Of a DNA stretch of 60,208 bases, positions 53,856 to 60,208 are shown piece after piece. Made by a program: the position numbers and the translations under genes. The notes beneath the pieces were generated by a model that ran no database searches, was not told the DNA's origin, and saw nothing but the letters and a program-made list of their open reading frames with translations. Each line of letters begins with the position of its first letter. The first letter of the stretch is position 1. The DNA lies in NCBI GenBank assembly GCA_964401685.1, contig CAYNZH010000012.1:1-60208 (forward strand), read 5' to 3'. Source of the stretch: DASRQK01 sp964401685 (GTDB lineage Bacteria > Bacteroidota > Bacteroidia > Sphingobacteriales > Sphingobacteriaceae).

Positions 53856-56800
53856 TTATTTGTTATTCAATTTATTAAGTCTCTCCTTGGCGGATGGAAT
53901 GATATCATCCTCCAGATCATAATTTTCAATAATACTTTCCAAAGTGCTCCGCGCCTGGAAATCATCTCCTTGGGCAGCGTAGATGTCTGCCAAAAGGATG
54001 AAGCTTTTAGCGACCCAATAATCATGGTAGGATAGATTGTTGATCACGTCAAAAGCAGATTCAAGTGCTTTATCCAGTTCACGAGCCTCATATTGAAGCT
54101 GTCCCACGCGGTACCTCGCCTCTGCCCCGACCACGGTCTGGCTTTTGAGCGCTGCGAGGTTTAATTCCTTCAAAGCCTCTTCCACCTGACTGCGACGAAC
54201 CAGCACCCTGCCTGCGTGCAAATGCGCATTCGCGATCTCCTCGTCGGAGGACCTGTCGTACTCCTTAATGTAGGTCGCATACTTAAGCGTCTCATCCAAA
54301 TCACCAATATTATAGTAGCATTTCAGCAAATTATTGACTGCAAACCCATAATTAGACCGGTATTCAGAGGTCAGCTCCAGCTTCTTTAAGTGTACAATCG
54401 CTTCATTATACTGCTCCAAGCCCAAATAGAGGTTGGCCACACTCACCAGGGCGCGCTCGGTATACGCACTGGTCCAGTCGTTAAGGATAATATTAAAATC
54501 GTGCAGAGCCGCCTCCGGATGCCCGGTCCTATACAAACTTTCACCGCGAATATAGCGGGCAAACTTTTCTTGTATGGGTCTAGGAAACTTGTCGAAGTAC
54601 GCATTTATTGCTTCGACGGCTGCTGCGAACTCTCCACGCTGAAATAAGGTGTGTGCCACCTGAAAGGTCAGATTATCTTGTTCAGCTGTGGTAAGATCCC
54701 CAATATTTGTACTTGTAGCGTAGTTGATATAGGCCGTGGCATTCCCCTGATCGAGATAAATGTTCTCTATCGATCTGAGGGCTTGTTTCGCTTCGTCAGT
54801 CGTGGAATACTGCTCGACGATTCGCTTAAAGGTGGACAAGGCAGCATCGTTGGATTCCTTATTATATTGGACAAGGCCAATGGTCAGAAGGGCTCGCGGG
54901 ACATAACTACTCCGCGGATATTCCTCAACCATAGTTTGTAATCCCTCGATGGCTCGGTCGTAATTGTCCATCAGGAAATACGTATAGGGAATCTCAAAAC
55001 TCACATCATCGGCATAGTTCGAGTTGGGGAAACGTTGCAAGACAGATCTCAAGGTAGCCAGTTTGCTTTCGTTGTCACCCTGCAACCCCTGAATCATACC
55101 TCGCTGAAACAAAGCATAATCCTGGCTTGAAGCGCCACTGTTGATCAGTCGGTCATAATACTGCATTGCGCGTCCATAATTCCTCAGTGAAAAATAGGAA
55201 TCGCCAAGTCTGGCAATTGCATCATTGCGGACATTATCATCGATGCCCGTTCCCCCGACAGAAAGAAATCGCTCAAAGTAATTTGCAGACGTATTGAAAT
55301 TGTTATTCCGGAATGCCGCGTAAGCCAAGGCATAATTTGCGTAGCTATATACATCCGTTTGCCGGGCTGCAGGATAACGTAGGAATTTATTGAAGTTTTC
55401 GACTGCCTCACCGTATTTACGAACTTCATACATCGCTTCTGCCTTCCAATAGGTGGCTAATGCAAGAATTTCCTGATCAATAGGGTGCGCCTCGGATCGC
55501 ATAAACATCGAGATACCGTTTTCAAAAGCCCGCTCGTTGTAAAATTCCAGCCCCCGGTAATAGGTCACTTTTTGATAGGCGGCATTGGCCTCAGGAGAGC
55601 GATTGTCCAAAGATTCCAGCAGATCGACAGCTGCACGGTAATTTTGTGTACTAAGCAGAGATTCCGCCAAAAGCACTTTGGTCTCGTCTACCCTGCGGTT
55701 GGGGTACTTCGCCATATATTCCTGGGTGGCCTCAAGTCCGACCTGATGAAACTCAAGCTCATAGGACAGTTTCGCGTAGTTAAACAAGCCTTCCTCCTGC
55801 ATATCCGGATCAAAATCTAATTTTGAAGCCCTGAAAAACGCGTTTCTTGCGGACTGCTTGTTTCCTGTTTGGAGAAACGCATCGCCCAGAGCAATCATCG
55901 CGCTCTGATAATATGCATCAGGTTCGTCCATTTTTTCGAGCTCCTGGATTGCTTTTTCATAATCGCCAAATTTATACGCAATATACCCTATCTGATAATG
56001 GTCCTGATTGTTCTGTGTCCTCCCTTGATCGCCTTGCTGGAACCTGTCGTAGAAAATCTTGGCATTTTCAAAATCATTCTTTGCAAAATAAGTGGCGCCA
56101 ATTATTCGGAACATTTCCGTTTCATGGGTCTGGCGTGTCTGCTCAAGTATGGGCAGTGCGTAAGCTAGAACATCATCGTAGCGACGGTCTAAAAAATAGA
56201 GCGTAGAAATATAGTAGGGATATGTTGCCTCGTAAGTCTTTGAACCCTTGAGCTTTTCGAACTCCCTGAGCGCCGTTTGGTACTCCCCGTCCATGTAGGA
56301 AATATACGCATAATAATAGGTAGAAGACTCTGTAAAACTGTTTCGCTGCTCTTTCAGAGATTCGAAAAGAGGTTTGGCTTCCGCCATACGATCCGTCATA
56401 AACAAGGAATAAGCCATCTTGAATCGGTAATCGGTTGCTTCACGGCCGGAAAGAGAATATTCATCCAACTTTTCAAACCATTCCAAGGCTTTCCCGTAAT
56501 CGTTTTTCGCAAAATAAGAGCGCCCCACATGATAGTAGGCAACTTTTGAGTTAGCACTTGCTGGATAGTCGCTGATATATTGCAGGAACCGGCTTTCTGC
56601 ATCGAATTCTTCGAGTTCGAGTGCGCAGAGGGCAAGGTAAAAACGAGCATTCTCTTTGAGGAGGCTCAGTTCCTGCGTGGCATCCTCTTCTAGGGAAGAA
56701 GTCGTGCGACGGCTTTCCACTTGTTCAAATTGCTGCGCAGCGGCTGCATATTTCCCTTGCTCAAACAGCTCCATTGCCGTTTTATAGGTTTGGTTTAGTT

Positions 56801-56882
56801 GTTGCCAGACGCTTTGCTGCGCATGGGCGATGACGCCGAACATACAAAGGACCAGCACCAAACAATAGGATTTCTTAAACAT
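53856..56882 (-). CDS. Large periplasmic TPR protein
   Basis: The 1008-aa protein has a signal peptide (cut after about AHAQ) and is built almost fully of tetratricopeptide repeats, seen as recurring YxxAxxxFxxxxxxYP patterns (for example KYAAAAQQFEQVE, FAKNDYGKALEWFEKL, FSLRNYGRAMQYYDRL). Repeats run from about residue 25 to 1000. Several are of the YbgF/BamD/CpoB-like type. It is the first gene of the barrel-SPOR-ExbB-ExbD-TonB run and probably the scaffold of that assembly (inference). Confidence 0.9.
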   Translation of the reverse strand: MFKKSYCLVLVLCMFGVIAHAQQSVWQQLNQTYKTAMELFEQGKYAAAAQQFEQVESRRTTSSLEEDATQELSLLKENARFYLALCALELEEFDAESRFLQYISDYPASANSKVAYYHVGRSYFAKNDYGKALEWFEKLDEYSLSGREATDYRFKMAYSLFMTDRMAEAKPLFESLKEQRNSFTESSTYYYAYISYMDGEYQTALREFEKLKGSKTYEATYPYYISTLYFLDRRYDDVLAYALPILEQTRQTHETEMFRIIGATYFAKNDFENAKIFYDRFQQGDQGRTQNNQDHYQIGYIAYKFGDYEKAIQELEKMDEPDAYYQSAMIALGDAFLQTGNKQSARNAFFRASKLDFDPDMQEEGLFNYAKLSYELEFHQVGLEATQEYMAKYPNRRVDETKVLLAESLLSTQNYRAAVDLLESLDNRSPEANAAYQKVTYYRGLEFYNERAFENGISMFMRSEAHPIDQEILALATYWKAEAMYEVRKYGEAVENFNKFLRYPAARQTDVYSYANYALAYAAFRNNNFNTSANYFERFLSVGGTGIDDNVRNDAIARLGDSYFSLRNYGRAMQYYDRLINSGASSQDYALFQRGMIQGLQGDNESKLATLRSVLQRFPNSNYADDVSFEIPYTYFLMDNYDRAIEGLQTMVEEYPRSSYVPRALLTIGLVQYNKESNDAALSTFKRIVEQYSTTDEAKQALRSIENIYLDQGNATAYINYATSTNIGDLTTAEQDNLTFQVAHTLFQRGEFAAAVEAINAYFDKFPRPIQEKFARYIRGESLYRTGHPEAALHDFNIILNDWTSAYTERALVSVANLYLGLEQYNEAIVHLKKLELTSEYRSNYGFAVNNLLKCYYNIGDLDETLKYATYIKEYDRSSDEEIANAHLHAGRVLVRRSQVEEALKELNLAALKSQTVVGAEARYRVGQLQYEARELDKALESAFDVINNLSYHDYWVAKSFILLADIYAAQGDDFQARSTLESIIENYDLEDDIIPSAKERLNKLNNK

Positions 56883-57010
56883 AGAGTATTCTGCTTATTT
56901 TTTTATTCAAATGTCAAAATCAACGCCAAAGTACTAAAATAAATGAAAAATTCGGGGATTTTCCCCAAAAGTTGTTCACAAATGTTAGTAAAGAGTTCGT
57001 GATAAAGGCA

Positions 57011-57943
57011 TTAGCCTTTTGAAGCCAGCAAGTACAGTACTGCCATTCTGATAGCTACGCCGTTTTCCACCTGATCCAGGATGATAGAATGATCGCTATC
57101 CGCCACATCGGAGGTGATTTCAATGCCCCTATTGATCGGTCCAGGGTGCATGATTACAATCTGCTTCTGCAGTTGATCCAATCTTGCTTTATTGAGGCCA
57201 AAAAGCATCGTATATTCACGCAGCGAGGGGAAATAAGCAGAATCCTGCCGCTCAAGCTGTATGCGCAACATGTTTGCGACGTCGCACCACCGCAGCGTTT
57301 CCATCAAATCATAGGAGACATTCACGCCCAGTGAAGAAATATACTTAGGAATCAAGGTCGGAGGCCCGCATACGGTCACTTCTGCACCCAGCTTTTGCAA
57401 GCACAGAATGTTGGAAAGCGCAACCCGCGAATGCAACACATCGCCAATGATCGCGACTTTTTTTCCCGACACCTCGCCCAGTTTTTCACGTATGGAAAAT
57501 GCATCCAAAAGTGCTTGTGTGGGATGCTCGTGGGCGCCATCCCCCGCATTTATGATCTGAGCATCGATATGTTGGCTCAAAAAAACGCCTGCACCCGGAT
57601 AGGGATGTCGCATGACGACCATATCCACTTTCATAGCCAGAATATTGTTGACCGTATCGATCAGGGTCTCGCCCTTACTGACTGAGGATGAAGAGGCAGA
57701 AAAATTAATGGTATCTGCTGATAAACGTTTTTCAGCAAGCTCAAAAGACAGGCGAGTCCGGGTGGAGTTTTCAAAAAAAACGTTTGCAATCGTAATATCA
57801 CGCAATGAGGGAACTTTCTTGATCGGCCTATTGATCACATCTTTGAAATTGTCTGCCGTATCAAAAATGAGTTGAATATCTTGTTGATTGAGATCCTTAA
57901 TCCCCAGTAAATGTCTAGAACTTAGTTGTGCCTCGGTCGCCAT
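57011..57943 (-). CDS. pyrB: Aspartate carbamoyltransferase catalytic subunit
   Basis: PyrB makes carbamoyl-aspartate in pyrimidine synthesis. The 310-aa protein has the carbamoyl-phosphate motif FENSTRTRLSFELA, then HPYPGAG, the GDGAHEHPTQALLDAF signature and MHPGPINRGIEI. The regulatory PyrI is absent, and regulation probably runs through pyrR just upstream (14 bases apart). Confidence 0.97.
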   Translation of the reverse strand: MATEAQLSSRHLLGIKDLNQQDIQLIFDTADNFKDVINRPIKKVPSLRDITIANVFFENSTRTRLSFELAEKRLSADTINFSASSSSVSKGETLIDTVNNILAMKVDMVVMRHPYPGAGVFLSQHIDAQIINAGDGAHEHPTQALLDAFSIREKLGEVSGKKVAIIGDVLHSRVALSNILCLQKLGAEVTVCGPPTLIPKYISSLGVNVSYDLMETLRWCDVANMLRIQLERQDSAYFPSLREYTMLFGLNKARLDQLQKQIVIMHPGPINRGIEITSDVADSDHSIILDQVENGVAIRMAVLYLLASKG

Positions 57944-57957
57944 TGTTATTTTGATAC

Positions 57958-58515
57958 TTAAACGTTTTCATTTCTGCCCGTCAACAGAACAATTCTGTCC
58001 TGTCCGTCCGCTTCATCCCAACTCACCAACACCTTTTGGGAATCAATAGTATCGACCTGAATTCCTATATAATCAGGTTCTATCGGTAGCTGCCGGGAGA
58101 ATCGCCTGTCAACAAGGACCAGCAACTCTATTTTTTCGGGACGGCCGAAGGCCTGCAAAGCGTCCATAGCGGAGCGTATGGTCCGACCTGTCCACAAAAC
58201 ATCGTCGATCAGAATCACCCTTTTTCCTTCAACGATAAAATCAATTGACGTACTGCTTGGGACGAGGGGGCCCGTTCCCTTTCGGCGAAAATCGTCCCTG
58301 AAAAATGTGATATCCAGTTCGCCAAAACCCCGAATTGGATGCTGCAAAATATTTTCCAGCTCATCTCTTAGGCGGCGGGCAAGATAGATACCTCGGGGCT
58401 GGATGCCAATAAGAACAGTACTTGAAAAATCCTCCTGATTTTCAATCAATTGATGGCATAATCTCTGAATAGTGATTTGAAACTTGGGTCCATCCAATAA
58501 AGTTGACTGTTCCAT
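57958..58515 (-). CDS. pyrR: PyrR-type uracil phosphoribosyltransferase / pyr regulator
   Basis: The 185-aa protein has the PRPP motif VILIDDVLWTGRTIRSAMDAL and the N-terminal IGIQPRGIYLARRL. In Gram-positive bacteria PyrR binds pyr mRNA and attenuates transcription; here it precedes pyrB directly. I see no PyrR-binding attenuator in the upstream gap, and the predicted transcript is leaderless, so regulation by RNA binding upstream of pyrR is unlikely. Confidence 0.92.
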   Translation of the reverse strand: MEQSTLLDGPKFQITIQRLCHQLIENQEDFSSTVLIGIQPRGIYLARRLRDELENILQHPIRGFGELDITFFRDDFRRKGTGPLVPSSTSIDFIVEGKRVILIDDVLWTGRTIRSAMDALQAFGRPEKIELLVLVDRRFSRQLPIEPDYIGIQVDTIDSQKVLVSWDEADGQDRIVLLTGRNENV

Positions 58516-58519
58516 ACGG

Positions 58520-58527
58520 CAAACCTA
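58520..58527 (-). promoter_or_regulatory. pyrR promoter -7 box
   Basis: On the minus strand TAGGTTTG lies four bases before the pyrR ATG, which predicts a leaderless pyrRB transcript. A clear -33 TTG is not seen. Confidence 0.5.
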
Positions 58528-58679
58528 TGCATTTTTTTTTATTTTATCAGCTAAGCTCAGTGGAATTTTTCGTTCCCGCGAACTCGCGCTTTTACACTTA
58601 CTGCAAAGAGAGAATGCTATCGCGCTCGCTGGATACGAACGAACGTTCGTTAATATACTACACCCTAACAATTAGATTG

Positions 58680-59846
58680 TTATGAATTTGCCTTAAGAAG
58701 ATTTGCAACAAATAAGGTGTCGGATTTTGATTCATATCCCTTGAGGTAGCGCATCGATTGCAGTTTCAGCGGAAATTCAGCGAGCAGAAATTTGACAATT
58801 TCCTCGTTCTCCTCAGCAAAAACAGAGCAAGTGATATAAACCAACGGGCGATCATCTTTAAGGTGCCGGATGACTTGTTTGGCTATAGTTTTTTGTAGTG
58901 CCGCATAATCCGCAATTGCAGCGGTATCGAAGTGTTGGAGCATTTCAGGGGTCCGTCCCCAGGTTCCAGACCCGGAACAGGGTGCGTCCAATATAATACC
59001 GTCAAAGGTTTCGTCCCCCAGAACCGGAGACGTATCCTTGGTGAGATCGATGATCTTCCGCCTGTAATTTGCCAGTCCAGCTGCTTCAAACCTGAGGTCA
59101 AGATTTTTTAATACGCTCGCACGCTTGTCCGAAACAAGCAATTTTATATTCGGATGTTGGTCCATCATCAGCAGGGATTTTCCGCCCGATCCGCTGCATG
59201 CATCCCACCAGCTTTCACCGGGGAGCGCACTAATATTTTCCAGAGTCTGTTGGGACGAAAAGTCTTGTACCTCGACCAGACCTCTGAGGGCGGGAATTCT
59301 GTCGACACCTGCCCCGTTGGGCAAAGCGAGCGTTTGAGGACGAATTTTCTCGAACGGGATTGCCGCACTCGTGAGTAACCGAAGCACTTCCCTGTTCTTG
59401 CCCTTTCTGATTCGTAGAAAAAGATCGGGTTGAATGAAAAACTGCTTTATATACAGGTCCGAATCTAGCGAAAGCGATAATTTGTCCTTAAAGGGAAAAA
59501 CGTCCGACAGCAGAAAACTTGTATGGGATTGCAGAAAATCTAGTTTAGCACTAAAATCCTCGGTGAGGAAGGGTAACCACTCCGGCTTTTGGATTCCGAC
59601 CAGCTCGCTTTCCTCCGTGCAGAGAAATTCAGCCCACAAGAGTTTCGTTTCAAGATCCATTCCTGCCCCAGCGCCTCCCAACCTGAAATAATGATAAGCG
59701 TAGCGGGATACCATCCTCCGGTCCTTTGAGCCCATATTTCTGTGTTCTTTGAAATACTGGCCCAAGTATCGAGAAAAAGGTCCCTCGCCCTTGTATCCCT
59801 CCAAGACTTTGGCCAAAGAACGTATGTATTGCTGGGTTCTGGCCAT
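58680..59846 (-). CDS. RsmB/NOP-family RNA cytosine methyltransferase
   Basis: The 388-aa protein methylates cytosine C5 in RNA, probably rRNA. It has a short helical N-terminus, then a SAM-binding Rossmann domain from about residue 200 with DACSGSGGKSLLM, DAPCSGSGTWGR and the catalytic Cys motif YITCSVFAEENEEIV. It lacks the complete NusB domain of RsmB. It follows the end of a binding-protein gene with no gap. Confidence 0.9.
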   Translation of the reverse strand: MARTQQYIRSLAKVLEGYKGEGPFSRYLGQYFKEHRNMGSKDRRMVSRYAYHYFRLGGAGAGMDLETKLLWAEFLCTEESELVGIQKPEWLPFLTEDFSAKLDFLQSHTSFLLSDVFPFKDKLSLSLDSDLYIKQFFIQPDLFLRIRKGKNREVLRLLTSAAIPFEKIRPQTLALPNGAGVDRIPALRGLVEVQDFSSQQTLENISALPGESWWDACSGSGGKSLLMMDQHPNIKLLVSDKRASVLKNLDLRFEAAGLANYRRKIIDLTKDTSPVLGDETFDGIILDAPCSGSGTWGRTPEMLQHFDTAAIADYAALQKTIAKQVIRHLKDDRPLVYITCSVFAEENEEIVKFLLAEFPLKLQSMRYLKGYESKSDTLFVANLLKANS

Positions 59847-60208
59847 CTACTTCGCCCGGGTAAATTGCCCGTTTTTGAAAGTCAAAAATTGCAAGGAATT
59901 ATTGATAAAACCCCAATCCGAGTGGTATTTAAAATCGAAGCCATTATGTAACCCTTCCATGGTTGCCTTGGTCAGTTCAGATGCGTAATTCTCACCGGAT
60001 TTTTGGATCAGCAACCCAAAGAATTTGGCCGTATCATAACCTTTGAAGGAAAATTCGGTCGGGGCGCTGCCGTAAAGTTGCTGGTAGGCAGATCTGAAGG
60101 AACGCACCGCGGTGGAATTGTTATCAATAAAATAAGAACTGCTAATCTCAAGACCTAACTCTTCCAATGCAACGGGATCCGGCAATTTCAAGCGCGTCCA
60201 AACCGGAT
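59847..60208 (-). CDS. Periplasmic ligand-binding-type protein, 3' end only
   Basis: The frame is open to the window edge, so only the last 119 residues are seen. They read like the C-terminal lobe of a type 1 periplasmic binding protein: SSSYFIDNNSTAVRSFRSAY, FKGYDTAKFFGLLI and a final strand FLTFKNGQFTRAK. In Bacteroidota such domains also occur in LysM-containing cell-wall proteins, so the whole protein may be one of these. The start lies outside the window. Confidence 0.7.
   Translation of the reverse strand, partial: PVWTRLKLPDPVALEELGLEISSSYFIDNNSTAVRSFRSAYQQLYGSAPTEFSFKGYDTAKFFGLLIQKSGENYASELTKATMEGLHNGFDFKYHSDWGFINNSLQFLTFKNGQFTRAK

Noticed and set aside
1..60208. CRISPR array, insertion sequence transposase or prophage
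   Set aside because: No regularly spaced repeats, transposase motifs or phage structural genes were seen.

Overview
The window looks like chromosomal DNA of a Bacteroidota bacterium, most likely of the Sphingobacteriaceae type (genus not determinable here). Grounds: promoters carry the Bacteroidota -7 box TAnnTTTG, often with a TTG about 19-20 bp upstream; the tmRNA tag reads GENNYALAA; and the gene content is typical of the group (DUF4199, DUF4142, OprO/P-type porin, HU-CCDC81/SPOR protein, group III truncated globin, lpxB, TonB/ExbBD module).

Region 1 (1-2263) is a decayed Rhs/polymorphic-toxin tail: the end of a frameshifted toxin, a lipoprotein that may be its immunity protein, Rhs core fragments, a small membrane protein with a partial second copy, and a start-less orphan toxin domain followed by an intact putative immunity gene. 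Region 2 (2264-2760) holds two GC-rich direct repeats, a hairpin-forming inverted repeat and tRNA-Ser(GGA). Region 3 (2819-8477) has dprA, a histidine leader peptide ahead of hisG-hisD, the tmRNA gene ssrA, and a KamA-family radical SAM gene. Region 4 (8690-14830) looks like a general-stress and trehalose block: a tail-anchored small protein, a DUF2383 protein, a DJ-1/PfpI protein, a GH15 enzyme, a fused OtsA-OtsB overlapping it tail to tail, and a DUF4142 lipoprotein.

Region 5 (14916-29476) holds pncC/cinA-C, two glycosyltransferases, a Fur-family regulator, pbpC, rnr, an AI-2E family permease, an Lrp/AsnC regulator, an EamA exporter, and a minus-strand run dnaX, fbpB-like, fbpC-like. Region 6 (29509-35624) is a plus-strand housekeeping run: truncated globin, rpoN, porin, lpxB, queA, ispD. 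Region 7 (35627-43271) is all minus: a 50-aa membrane protein missed by length filters, an MBL hydrolase, two family 2 glycosyltransferases, DUF4199, an acidic hypothetical, a dihydroorotase homologue that has lost its metal ligands, and dnaB. A 361-bp gap upstream of dnaB holds two perfect DnaA boxes.

Region 8 (43633-47576) carries nrnA, an FKBP lipoprotein, tatD and ansA. Region 9 (47548-56882, minus) is the most system-like part: TPR protein, OM beta-barrel, HU-CCDC81/SPOR protein, ExbB/TolQ, ExbD/TolR, TonB/TolA-like protein and folC, co-directional and closely spaced. I propose that it could be a Tol-Pal-like trans-envelope machine. Region 10 (57011-60208) has pyrR-pyrB, an RsmB-type RNA methyltransferase and the 3' end of a periplasmic binding protein cut by the window edge.

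Functions come from recognising sequence motifs by eye; no database search was run.
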